Virus record (IMG/VR): IMGVR_UViG_3300045454_000021
Location: 1 to 40,848 of that record
Direction: 5' to 3' (one strand)
Source: a virus
DNA: 40,848 nt
Made by a program: the position numbers and the translations under genes. Each line of letters starts with the position of its first letter. Position 1 is the stretch's first letter. The notes under the pieces are model-generated. The model did not search any database. It was not told where the DNA came from and worked only from the letters and a program-made list of their open reading frames with translations. This document shows positions 6,238 to 13,629 of this stretch, piece by piece.

Positions 6238-6542
6238 AGCGCGATCCCGTCGAGATGTTCAATCACGCCTTGAGCATCGCCAGGCGACATGAGGACGCTC
6301 CGCAGCCGGCCTGTATTGGTCGGCCCGCTCAGTTTGTGGACTACGTCAATCCGCCAAGCGAGGAGGAAGCGCGCCAGATGTGCGCGCCCTGCCCTCTCCT
6401 GATGCTCTGCCGCAAGGCAGCTAGCAAATCCAATACGCAGTGGGGCGTCCAGGGGGGCGTCGTATGGGCAAACGGGCGCCAATACCACTGGTCAAGAAAA
6501 CTCAGAGACGCACGGAACAAGAGGGTTGCATTAGCTAGCTAA
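6234..6542 (+). CDS. WhiB-like iron-sulfur transcription regulator, 102 aa
   Basis: Start GTG in a GTGA overlap. Four Cys (C27, C50, C53, C59) give the C-x22-C-x2-C-x5-C spacing of the WhiB 4Fe-4S cluster site. They are followed by the WGVQGGVVW beta-turn and a basic C-terminus (WSRKLRDARNKR) for DNA contact. WhiB proteins act by binding the primary sigma factor; phage homologues are known that modulate host regulators. Here it may adjust host transcription or the lysogeny decision. The last codons and the stop are the perfect palindrome TTAGCTAGCTAA. Confidence 0.93.
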   Translation: MKRDPVEMFNHALSIARRHEDAPQPACIGRPAQFVDYVNPPSEEEARQMCAPCPLLMLCRKAASKSNTQWGVQGGVVWANGRQYHWSRKLRDARNKRVALAS

Positions 6543-6555
6543 ATACGGTTATCGT
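6526..6555 (+). promoter_or_regulatory. Promoter/operator with perfect TTAGCTAGCTAA
   Basis: TTGCAT (6526-6531) resembles a -35. The palindrome TTAGCTAGCTAA fills 6531-6542. TATCGT (6550-6555) lies 18 nt after TTGCAT and 9 nt after TAGCTAGCT. The downstream leader (6556-6604) has a small hairpin (CTGCC/GGCAG) and ends in AAAGGAG before the ATG at 6605. The block from the palindrome to TTACT is closely similar to 39486-39519 upstream of the integrase. Confidence 0.55.
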
Positions 6556-6604
6556 GGACTTACTGCCAGAACGGCAGAGAAACGCAAAGCGAAAGGAGTT
6601 CACG

Positions 6605-6727
6605 ATGACACGCACAGGGGGGCTTCCAAGGAGGCGCAGCAAGGGCGCACGGCGCCCGAATCGGGCCGAGTCGACACCACGACGACCCGGCAAGATCACG
6701 TATCGAGAGAGGAGGTGGGCGAAGTGA
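6605..6727 (+). CDS. Arg-rich basic peptide, 40 aa
   Basis: The ATG lies 9 nt after AAAGGAG. The product is very basic (about 15 Arg/Lys in 40 residues, e.g. LPRRRSKGARRPNR) and is probably nucleic-acid binding or a coupling leader. Its TGA shares a base with the ATG of the Cas4-like nuclease (TGATG). Codons include the GAGGAGG that serves as Shine-Dalgarno for the nuclease. Confidence 0.65.
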   Translation: MTRTGGLPRRRSKGARRPNRAESTPRRPGKITYRERRWAK

Positions 6728-7725
6728 TGGACATCCTTACCGACGACGAGCTTCGATACTCGATCATCAAGCTCCTGCAGATGCCCACCGAGCGAACCCT
6801 GCAGACCCGCATCGGCGCCTCCGATCTCTGCGATCGCTGCGACCTTTGCCTCGCGATGAAGATGCGCGGCATCGAGCGCACCAGCCCCCAGGCTGAACGC
6901 CCCTGGTTCGGGCGCGAATGGGGGACCGCCGGTCACGGCCTCATCGAGAATCGCCTCCAGCGACTCACCTCCTGGGAGGAGGACAGCGAACTCTCCGACT
7001 CGGAGAAGGAGCAGTTTGCTCGGATCATCCGCGCCGAGTATGGCCTGCCGGTGGGTGTCCATTCGGAGCGGCGACTCAAGATCGCAACCATCCCCGGCTA
7101 CGGCGACATCTTCGGCACGATCGACCTCGACTTGCCCTGGCAGATCGGCGATCTGAAGGGCTCCACGCGCAAGAAGAGCGCGCTGTTGCAGCACTTCCTC
7201 GCCCAGCAAGGTTTCCCCGGCTTCGTCTCTCACTGGGAGAAGCAGAAGGACACCAAGACTTATCGTGGTGGCTACAAGCTCAAGGTCACCAGCGACACCG
7301 TCACGAGCCTCTCGTACAACGACTTCGAGTCCGAGATGGCGAAGATGGTCTACAAGATGGACAAGTACTTCGGCCAGCAGACTCTGTACATGCACGGCCG
7401 GGAGCTCGAGGGGCGCCCTGTCGAGCGCGGCTCGATCGTCTGGATCAACCGCGACGGGAATGGGTACTACGACAACCCCGGCGCCCCCGACTATGAGAAC
7501 GAGACCCGTCAGCGCGACGTGTGGATCCTCTCGTTCGACTACAACCGCGACTACGCGCAGGGGCTCATCGACCGCGGCGCGGATATCTTCGCGCGCCTCG
7601 AGGGCGGCGCGGCATTTGCTGACTTCGAGTCGCACCCGGACTGCTATTCCTGTTCCTGGGAGCTTGATAAGACGGAGATACCAGACATGGATGTGGCTCC
7701 GCCATCGGGGGCGCTGACATCATGA
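6727..7725 (+). CDS. Cas4/RecB-like PD-(D/E)XK exonuclease, 332 aa
   Basis: The ATG at 6727 was chosen for its TGATG overlap and GAGGAGG 10 nt upstream. N-terminal Cys (C35, C38, C41) and a C-terminal CYSC (near residue 312) fit the split 4Fe-4S site of Cas4-type nucleases. The catalytic core reads GTIDLDLPW, then QIGDLKG, giving the D and D-x-K of the PD-(D/E)XK fold. Actinophages commonly carry this nuclease next to a Sak4 or RecT-type annealing system, where it processes DNA ends. Here the Sak4-like gene follows, separated by a homing endonuclease. Confidence 0.88.
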   Translation: MDILTDDELRYSIIKLLQMPTERTLQTRIGASDLCDRCDLCLAMKMRGIERTSPQAERPWFGREWGTAGHGLIENRLQRLTSWEEDSELSDSEKEQFARIIRAEYGLPVGVHSERRLKIATIPGYGDIFGTIDLDLPWQIGDLKGSTRKKSALLQHFLAQQGFPGFVSHWEKQKDTKTYRGGYKLKVTSDTVTSLSYNDFESEMAKMVYKMDKYFGQQTLYMHGRELEGRPVERGSIVWINRDGNGYYDNPGAPDYENETRQRDVWILSFDYNRDYAQGLIDRGADIFARLEGGAAFADFESHPDCYSCSWELDKTEIPDMDVAPPSGALTS

Positions 7726-8228
7726 CGGATGCGGAAGAAGTGTGGCGGCCAGTTCGCGGCTACGAAGGGAAGTACGAGGTTAGCGATCTTGGCAGAGTGA
7801 GATCGATTGCGCGTACGGTTCAAACCTCCACGGGCCAGCGTCGCTACGCGGGCAGGATACTCTCGCCGGGGACTCGCACCGGTGGACATCATTTCGTGAT
7901 ACTCCCCGCGAGGCGCATCGGATTCCCCAGGAGGAACGCGGCAATTCATCAACTCGTCCTCGAGGCTTTTGTTGGCGCACGCCCACCTGGGATGGAGGCG
8001 TGTCACGCAGATGACAACAAGGCGAACAATCGACTCTCGAACCTCCGCTGGGACACGAGGCGTGAAAACACCCTTGATCGCGTTAGAAACGGGATTCACC
8101 ATTTGGCCAACAAGACAGCATGTCCGAAGGGTCACGAGTACTCAGAAGAGAACACCTACATCACGACAAGCGGTGGTCGAGCCTGTAGGGCATGCATATC
8201 CATGCGATCACGAAAACCCCGCGATTAG
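7722..8228 (+). CDS. NUMOD4-HNH homing endonuclease, 168 aa
   Basis: The ATG overlaps the nuclease stop (ATGA). Residues 7-28 are a NUMOD4 motif (WRPVRGYEGKYEVSDLGRVR). Residues 77-117 are an HNH core (AIHQLVLEAFVG, then EACHADDNKANNRLSNLRW). The C-terminus has a CPKGH and CRAC zinc ribbon. It is a free-standing selfish endonuclease inserted between two recombination genes. Codon use is less GC-rich than its neighbours. The stop lies just before a TTAGCTAGCT element. Confidence 0.93.
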   Translation: MTDAEEVWRPVRGYEGKYEVSDLGRVRSIARTVQTSTGQRRYAGRILSPGTRTGGHHFVILPARRIGFPRRNAAIHQLVLEAFVGARPPGMEACHADDNKANNRLSNLRWDTRRENTLDRVRNGIHHLANKTACPKGHEYSEENTYITTSGGRACRACISMRSRKPRD

Positions 8229-8249
8229 CTAGCTGATCGCCCATAGACT
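8226..8249 (+). promoter_or_regulatory. Promoter: TAGCTAGCT-N9-TAGACT
   Basis: TAGCTAGCT (8226-8234), nine bases, then TAGACT (8244-8249). The same spacing occurs on the minus strand at 36426-36449 and, with TATCGT, at 6532-6555. A 30-nt leader with GAGAGGA leads to the ATG at 8280. It restarts transcription after the HNH gene. Confidence 0.6.
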
Positions 8250-8279
8250 CCGTCCACACACGAGAGAGGAACCGTCACC

Positions 8280-9116
8280 ATGAACGCTCCCGCACCCGCA
8301 ACCCCGCCGTGGCTGTCCGCAGCCGCGACCGACACCGCCTATGGCTACCCCAAGAGCATCCTGCTGTACGGGCGCCCAGGCACTCGCAAGACCAGCATCG
8401 CCGCAGAGTTGGTGAAGCGCCCCAACCGCCCCCGAGTTCTTCTGCTCGACATCGACCAAGGCTCGGAGTCCCTGATCAACGATGACGAGATCATGCAGGC
8501 CTACCACGATGGCCGGCTCACGATCGAGTCTGAAAACGTGAACCCCACGCACCCCAATGCCTACGGGAACACGCGCGCAATCCTCGATGACCTCATCGTC
8601 AACGACTACGGATACGAGTTCGTTCAGGTCGACACGCTCAACGTCTTCCAGGAAGTCATGGTCGCGTGGCTCCTCGCGAACACGCACAACTCCAAGGGTC
8701 AGCTCGACACGCAGAAGGCATGGGGCGAAGTGAACCAGGAGACGATGCGCATCGTGCGCGGCCTGCACAACGCCAAGCACATCACGCCGATCTTCATCCT
8801 TCACGAGAAGGTCGCCACCGAGGAGACCGGCTCCGTGTCGCTCATCCCGAAGCTCCAGGGGGGCGCCAAGGACTCGATCGCTGGCGTACCCTCGATCGTC
8901 GCACACCTCTCCTTCCAGAAGAAGGGGGAGGGCAACGACACGGAGCTTGTCGCAAACCTCGGCGACAGCGACATCCACGTCACGAAGAACCGCTACAGCA
9001 AGTTTCTTCAGAACCGCATGACCGACTTCAGCCTGCTCGCGCTCTACGCGCAGCTCGACGAGCATCTGAAGGCGCCCGCCCCCACGACCAACCAGCCCGC
9101 CGCCGTCGCGGCGTAA
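8280..9116 (+). CDS. Sak4-like RecA-fold ATPase, 278 aa
   Basis: Walker A GRPGTRKTS (residues 31-39) and a Walker B-like strand RVLLLDIDQG (51-60), with a second acidic strand FVQVDTLNVF near residue 120. Size and order match the Sak4 type of phage single-strand annealing ATPase, which works in replication-linked recombination beside an end-processing nuclease and an SSB-like partner. Both kinds of partner flank it here. The C-terminus (KAPAPTTNQPAAVAA) is a disordered tail. ATG at 8280 with GAGAGGA upstream. Confidence 0.85.
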   Translation: MNAPAPATPPWLSAAATDTAYGYPKSILLYGRPGTRKTSIAAELVKRPNRPRVLLLDIDQGSESLINDDEIMQAYHDGRLTIESENVNPTHPNAYGNTRAILDDLIVNDYGYEFVQVDTLNVFQEVMVAWLLANTHNSKGQLDTQKAWGEVNQETMRIVRGLHNAKHITPIFILHEKVATEETGSVSLIPKLQGGAKDSIAGVPSIVAHLSFQKKGEGNDTELVANLGDSDIHVTKNRYSKFLQNRMTDFSLLALYAQLDEHLKAPAPTTNQPAAVAA

Positions 9117-9131
9117 TCGAGAGGAGACAAG

Positions 9132-9947
9132 ATGTCTTTCCAGGTCCAGATCGACCCCAACGCCCAGGAGGCGATGGCTGAGGCCGACGCCATCTCCGGT
9201 GGTGGCAAGTTCCCCCCGGGGCCGAGGGGTGAGTACCAGGCCACCATCGTCCCCCTGAAGAAGGACGACCCCAACAAGCGGGTCGAAGTCGTCGACTTCG
9301 CCAGCCAGGGTGCCAATGCCGGCAAGAAGGCTCTGCGCGTCGCGTTCCAGATCGTCCCCGAGTCGCCCACGCTTTCGAAGCGCTGGCTGTCTGCCCGGAT
9401 CCCGCTCTTCATGCGCTTCGCGCCGACGCAGAAGAATCCGAAGGGTGCGCCCGCCAAGGCCTACTTCGACTTCTGGAAGGCGATCGGCGTCGCGGAAGAG
9501 GATCTCCTCGCTGGCCGCCTGCCTGACGTCAACTTCATGATGGGCAAGCGTATCGGCCTGGTCCTCAGCGACCCGATCGAGCCCGACGCCTACAACCCAC
9601 TCGGTCAGAACGAGGTTGCCTTCTTCAACAAGCCGGGCGACGTATCGAGTACGCCGCGCCGCGTTGACGGGCAGTCTGTCGCGCCGTGGCTGACGCCGAC
9701 CGATGAACTGATCCTCACCTACAACTTCCAGACTCCCGCCGCACAGGCCTACGTCGCCACCCTCACGGGAGCGGCGCCTGCCGGCGGTGGCGCAGCGGCC
9801 CCCGTGGGCAGTGCTGCCCCCCAGCCGACCTGGGCGACCACGCCGGGTGGGGCGGCGCCGCAAGGCGCACCGACGCCCTCGTGGGCACAGCCGGCGACGT
9901 CCGACGCGCTGCAGCAGGCCGTGTTGGCCGGAGGGGGAAGCTACTAG
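9132..9947 (+). CDS. Probable ssDNA-binding/recombination accessory protein, 271 aa
   Basis: Starts after GAGAGGAGACAAG. Residues 1-200 form a beta-rich domain (GEYQATIVPLKKDDPNKR, then KALRVAFQIVPES). Residues 205-271 are a low-complexity Ala/Gly/Pro/Thr tail ending in a short acidic-free segment. This layout and its place directly after a Sak4-like gene resemble DUF669/SSB-type proteins of phage recombination operons. The assignment is by context and domain shape only; the classic acidic SSB tip is absent. Confidence 0.75.
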   Translation: MSFQVQIDPNAQEAMAEADAISGGGKFPPGPRGEYQATIVPLKKDDPNKRVEVVDFASQGANAGKKALRVAFQIVPESPTLSKRWLSARIPLFMRFAPTQKNPKGAPAKAYFDFWKAIGVAEEDLLAGRLPDVNFMMGKRIGLVLSDPIEPDAYNPLGQNEVAFFNKPGDVSSTPRRVDGQSVAPWLTPTDELILTYNFQTPAAQAYVATLTGAAPAGGGAAAPVGSAAPQPTWATTPGGAAPQGAPTPSWAQPATSDALQQAVLAGGGSY

Positions 9948-9976
9948 ACCCCCAGAGGTGCCGTGGGATCCCAGGG

Positions 9977-10029
9977 GCGACCGACAGCGGCAAGGCCTAT
10001 CCGGGTTCGAATCCCGGGCGGTCGCTCCA
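9977..10029 (+). ncRNA. 53-nt tRNA-like structure without anticodon arm
   Basis: A perfect 7-bp acceptor stem pairs GCGACCG (9977-9983) with CGGTCGC (10019-10025). A consensus T arm follows the standard form (CCGGG, loop TTCGAAT, CCCGG, 10001-10017). A discriminator T and an encoded CCA end at 10029. The middle holds only 17 nt with a 3-bp GGC/GCC hairpin, so D and anticodon arms are missing. It could be a tRNA mimic, a deletion remnant, or an RNA recognised by CCA/RNase P/EF-Tu-type machinery. There is no coding gene between 9948 and 10248. Confidence 0.6.
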
Positions 10030-10124
10030 CAGCACAACTCCACATCCTGAAGAGCCGGACTACTGCGCCGGAGCGCCCCTTTTGGCGGGCATAGGGACGG
10101 TCTGACTCTCCGTGAAAACGAGTC

Positions 10125-10136
10125 ACCTTGCAAGGT
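10125..10136. repeat. 12-bp perfect palindrome ACCTTGCAAGGT
   Basis: It abuts the 5' end of the tRNA at 10136. Just before it, TGACTC/GAGTCA (10103-10125 region) can form a hairpin. It may be an operator or a processing signal, or chance. Confidence 0.35.
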
Positions 10137-10207
10137 CCCCGCTAGCTCAATAGGTAGAGCGCTACCCAGATGGGTAGGCGTCCACGGTTCGAATCCGGGG
10201 CGGGGAG
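10136..10207 (+). tRNA. Phage tRNA with shortened anticodon loop
   Basis: A cloverleaf is clear. The 7-bp acceptor pairs TCCCCGC with GCGGGGA. The D stem is GCTC/GAGC with loop AATAGGTA. The anticodon stem is CTACC/GGTAG. The variable loop has 5 nt. The T arm is CACGG-TTCGAAT-CCGGG with one A-G mismatch. The anticodon loop has only 6 nt (CAGATG) and lacks the usual T33, so the identity is uncertain; GAT (isoleucine) sits centrally. CCA is not encoded. It may be decayed or have a non-decoding role. Confidence 0.7.
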
Positions 10208-10215
10208 CAGATAAC

Positions 10216-10224
10216 AGCTAGCTA
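10216..10224 (+). repeat. AGCTAGCTA element
   Basis: A partial copy of TTAGCTAGCTAA between the tRNA and the Shine-Dalgarno (GGAAGGAG) of the primase-polymerase gene. Promoter function is not obvious here. Confidence 0.5.
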
Positions 10225-10248
10225 TTTCCGGAAGGAGCGCCCCCGCTC

Positions 10249-12873
10249 GTGACAGGGTATAAAGACGTCGCGCTCCTCTATCGAGAGCGCGGCTGGGCGC
10301 CGATCCCAGCACATGGGAAGCGCCCAGTACCCGCCGGGGCTACGGGCAAGAACGGCTCTGTCACCGACGAGAAGATCGCCGACTGGATGGCCAACGGGTT
10401 CAGATTCCGGGAGCCCGGTGGCGAGAACTGGGTAACCCAGGATCCCGCCACGGCGAACCTCGCGCTCCGCCATGAGGGCACTGTCGGCATCGACGTCGAC
10501 AACTACGGCTCGAAGGAGGGGGCAGCGCAGCTCCGCGCGCTCGAGGCGAAGCTGGGGCCGCTGCCAGCGACCCCGTCATCAACCTCGCGCGGAGCCGACT
10601 CTGAGAGTCGCCAGCACGTCTATGCGCTCCGCGAGCCCGTCACTCTCGTCGGCAAGGCCGCGCCTGACATCGACGTCATCCAGTCGCATCACAGATACAC
10701 CCTGGCCTGGCCCAGCCTGAACCCGGATGCCGACAACGCTCCCTACGTCTGGTATGACGCCGACGGTGAGCCTATGGACGGCCCGCCGCACGTCGACGAC
10801 CTCGAGTATCTCCCCGAGGCCTGGCTCGAGTACCTCCAAGCCGCCGAGGCCGAATATCAGCACCAAAGCGAGCAGTGGGAAGGTGACATCCCCCACGTCG
10901 CCTCGGCTGCCGAAGAGCGCAAGCTTCGCACGATCATCGCGCGACTGGATGGCCTGCCTGATGTGTGGCACGAGGGCGCAGGGTGGCACGACACCGTATT
11001 CTCGTCGGCGTGCTGGCTCTGGCGGATCGCTCGATCGAACGCCTATGCGCTGACTGTCGATCAGGCGGCACAGATCCTTCTTGACCACACGCCGACGTAC
11101 CCGCAATGGGGCACCGACAAGATCATCGAGCAGTGGGAATCAGCCGAGAAGTCAACCGCCGGCCAGTTCGAAGAGCCCCCGATCGAGACCCGTCCACCCC
11201 TCTTGGAGTGGCATGGTTTCCCGCTAGACCGATCGTTCCCCCTGGTCGACGGCGACCTCTTTGCTGGGGTCTGGGGTCGCCGCCCGGAGAAGGATGACTC
11301 GGGTTCCTTGTGGGCGCACCGCCAGAAACTTCTCACCACCCTGATCCGAGGCGGATTCACTGACCAGGAGGCCGCGACAATCGTCTGGCACGCCGCCGCG
11401 AGCTCAGGCGTCTCCACCGTCACGTTCGGCGGCATCGAGTTCGACAACTCGGACGCGCGGGCAATCGACGAGCTTGAGCTGTGGCGCGAGGTCGACCAAG
11501 CAAAGCTCGCCGTGGCCAAGGAGCAAGGGTCGACCGTCGAGGTGGCTCCGATAGACGAGCGCCCCACCTACGAGGTGGTCAAGCGGATCGAGTTCCTCAC
11601 TCCCGAGGAGCGCGCGCGAGTCGAGTCGCGCGAGTGCCAATGGTGGGGGACGAGGTTCATCGACTGGGCCCAGATGACGTTCGACACCGTCAATTTGCCC
11701 TACTACCGCATGAACCGCTGGACGGTCCTCTCTATCATCTTCGCCCCCAAGGCCGTGCTCCCGCGCCCGGGCGGCAATGACCGGCCGCTGAACCTGTATC
11801 AGGCCACCGTCGGCACGACCGCCTCGGGAAAGACCGAAGCGCTCCGCGTGGTGAAGCACATCAACCGTGCATACTTCCTCCTGGCCGACACCCCTGACAT
11901 CGGCGGCAACCACACGCCCGAGTCCCTCGTCGAGACCTTGATCGCCAAGGACGGCGAAGCGACGTGGTTCCACGTCGACGAGGCGCACACGAAGATCCAG
12001 CAGTGGAAGAAGCCCCAGGGTCCCTACTCGGAGATGCCGGGCGTGATCACGGATGTCTACGACGGCGACGTCGGCGCTGTGTATCGAGCGACAAAGAAGG
12101 ACATCTCGGGCAAGTCCGCGAAGGCGTTCATGACAGCACACCTCATGGGCACCCCGCAAGGCATGGCCGACGTAATGAGCCCCGAGGATTGGGAGTCAGG
12201 TTTTCTGAACCGCTTCGTCTGGGCGATTGGGGATCTGCCGACCGAAGACGACCGGGCCGACGACTACCTCGACGACAGCGAGATCGACGAGGACACTCCA
12301 GAGGTCGCATCGGGCATGGCGATGTACCAGCAGTGGGCGAGCGAGTTCGGCGCCGCGGTCCAGAAGATCTCGCGCCCGGACAACAAGCCCAACCGCATGA
12401 AGATTCCTCGATCCGTGATCGAGAGGCATCGCCAATTCAAGCTTGCTCTCAATGCTGTCGCCGCTCAGAACGTTGCGTACACGGAGCGGCTACGCCCCAC
12501 CTTCCGCCGACTCCGAGAGACCATCATGAGGTGCGCCGCCCTTGTTGCGCTCTCGGCCGGCCGCATCGACATCACGATGGATGACCTACTCATCGCCATC
12601 GAGCAGGCGGAGGAGTGGGTCGCCAACGTCATCACGATGGTTGAGGCCACTGATGAGTCGCTCCGAACGCGCCAGGTGAACGCGATCGAGAAGGCCATCA
12701 TCGCCAATGGTGGCGCGATGGCGCTGGCGGCGATTCACCGGCTGCCGAGATTCAAGAACCGAAGGCGTGAAGTCGAGGACTTCATCGCTGAACTGGTCGC
12801 GCAAGGTCGCGTCGACCGGGGCCCCGTGTCGGGCATAGACACAGTCCGTCTGAAGGGAGTGACCGTTGGCTGA
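10249..12873 (+). CDS. Primase-polymerase/helicase replication protein, 874 aa
   Basis: GTG start about 11 nt after GGAAGGAG. Residues 1-200 match the bifunctional primase-polymerase (prim-pol) domain: an N-terminal WAPIPAHGKRPVP segment, catalytic GIDVDNY (DxD) near residue 82, and a SRQHVYALR segment supplying the Ser/His-type motif. Residues 500-780 form an SF3/DUF3987-like ATPase with Walker A VGTTASGKTEA (about 520-530) and Walker B FHVDEAH (about 575). The C-terminus is a winged-helix-like tail. It probably primes and unwinds phage DNA at the origin. The stop lies 5 nt inside the next gene. Confidence 0.9.
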   Translation: MTGYKDVALLYRERGWAPIPAHGKRPVPAGATGKNGSVTDEKIADWMANGFRFREPGGENWVTQDPATANLALRHEGTVGIDVDNYGSKEGAAQLRALEAKLGPLPATPSSTSRGADSESRQHVYALREPVTLVGKAAPDIDVIQSHHRYTLAWPSLNPDADNAPYVWYDADGEPMDGPPHVDDLEYLPEAWLEYLQAAEAEYQHQSEQWEGDIPHVASAAEERKLRTIIARLDGLPDVWHEGAGWHDTVFSSACWLWRIARSNAYALTVDQAAQILLDHTPTYPQWGTDKIIEQWESAEKSTAGQFEEPPIETRPPLLEWHGFPLDRSFPLVDGDLFAGVWGRRPEKDDSGSLWAHRQKLLTTLIRGGFTDQEAATIVWHAAASSGVSTVTFGGIEFDNSDARAIDELELWREVDQAKLAVAKEQGSTVEVAPIDERPTYEVVKRIEFLTPEERARVESRECQWWGTRFIDWAQMTFDTVNLPYYRMNRWTVLSIIFAPKAVLPRPGGNDRPLNLYQATVGTTASGKTEALRVVKHINRAYFLLADTPDIGGNHTPESLVETLIAKDGEATWFHVDEAHTKIQQWKKPQGPYSEMPGVITDVYDGDVGAVYRATKKDISGKSAKAFMTAHLMGTPQGMADVMSPEDWESGFLNRFVWAIGDLPTEDDRADDYLDDSEIDEDTPEVASGMAMYQQWASEFGAAVQKISRPDNKPNRMKIPRSVIERHRQFKLALNAVAAQNVAYTERLRPTFRRLRETIMRCAALVALSAGRIDITMDDLLIAIEQAEEWVANVITMVEATDESLRTRQVNAIEKAIIANGGAMALAAIHRLPRFKNRRREVEDFIAELVAQGRVDRGPVSGIDTVRLKGVTVG

Positions 12874-13258
12874 TAATCGCAAGGCCGTGCGTGAGGCATG
12901 GCAGATCTACCAGCGCAGAGAGGGCTTCGATGCCCACAAGAAGGACGAGGCGGTCCGCCTCCTTGCGGGGCATGGCATCTGGTCGCTTGCGCACATCGCC
13001 GCTATCGTCGGCGTCTCTCGAGACTTCGTGCGCACCCGCTACGACAAGAGCGACCACACGGGAGGACGGTTCAACCCTGAAACTCTCGACTTGATCCTCG
13101 AGGAGTTTGAGCTGAAGGATCGCAACGAGTCCAACGAGTTCCTCACGGCAAGGATCATCGAGCTCGGGACGAGCTCTGGCCTACTCGCGAAGCTGATCGG
13201 GCAGCCGTGGTCGACCGTGAAGTGGCGGGCCGGCAAGGCGAAGGCGGTGGCCGCATGA
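12866..13258 (+). CDS. HTH DNA-binding protein, 130 aa
   Basis: TTG start at 12866 with GGGAG 7 nt upstream, overlapping the primase stop. The segment SLAHIAAIVGVSRDFVRTRY (residues 38-57) is a clear helix-turn-helix. A second one may lie at residues 95-120 (SSGLLAKLIGQPWSTVKWR). It is likely a replication-linked regulator or origin-binding protein. Target unknown. Confidence 0.8.
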   Translation: MADNRKAVREAWQIYQRREGFDAHKKDEAVRLLAGHGIWSLAHIAAIVGVSRDFVRTRYDKSDHTGGRFNPETLDLILEEFELKDRNESNEFLTARIIELGTSSGLLAKLIGQPWSTVKWRAGKAKAVAA

Positions 13259-13629
13259 GCGCTGAAGTGAGACCGTTGCCGATCTGGCCACATGATGTGT
13301 CAGAGGAGCAGCTGGACATGATTCGCCGCGCGAAGCTCGCGATGAACCTGCCCTACAAGATCGAGCCAGTCCCAGCGGTGCCGGGGTCGCCTGGGCGGAT
13401 CCTGTGCTTTGGTGGGCCGGGCCCGATGTACGGCGAACACGTCATCATTGCGCCCGAGAACGTGAACCGTTACGAGAGCATCGCTCGGGCGCTGGAGTTC
13501 GCCCTCACGGCTGCCCCGGGCTCGCCCGGCTCCTTCTCGGAGGAGGCGTGGCTGTCTGCAGTCATGGGGTGCGAGGTGAACTTCCTCTATGAGGTTGTGC
13601 CCGATCGCCTTGAGGAGCTGGTCTCGTGA
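13255..13629 (+). CDS. Hypothetical phage protein, 124 aa
   Basis: ATGA overlap at the start and GTGA overlap at the end. An early helix (SEEQLDMIRRAKLAMNLPY) is followed by a Gly/Pro-rich strand segment and a C-terminal helix. No catalytic motif or family is recognised. It is translationally coupled to its neighbours in the replication operon. Confidence 0.8.
   Translation: MSAEVRPLPIWPHDVSEEQLDMIRRAKLAMNLPYKIEPVPAVPGSPGRILCFGGPGPMYGEHVIIAPENVNRYESIARALEFALTAAPGSPGSFSEEAWLSAVMGCEVNFLYEVVPDRLEELVS

Noticed and set aside
6535-7635. A 366-codon minus-strand ORF opposite the Cas4-like nuclease
   Set aside because: Mirror frame of a gene with clear catalytic residues; composition typical of antisense high-GC ORFs.
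10046-10130. A third tRNA between the two tRNA-like genes
   Set aside because: Small stems can be drawn (GACTC/GAGTC, ACGG/CCGT), but no acceptor stem plus T arm with TTCGA can be built.
8229-10133. A 634-codon minus-strand ORF opposite the Sak4-like and accessory genes
   Set aside because: It is the antisense shadow of two well-supported plus-strand genes in high-GC DNA. The product is Arg/Val/Leu/Asp-biased low-information sequence with no domain, and it runs through the tRNA-like element.
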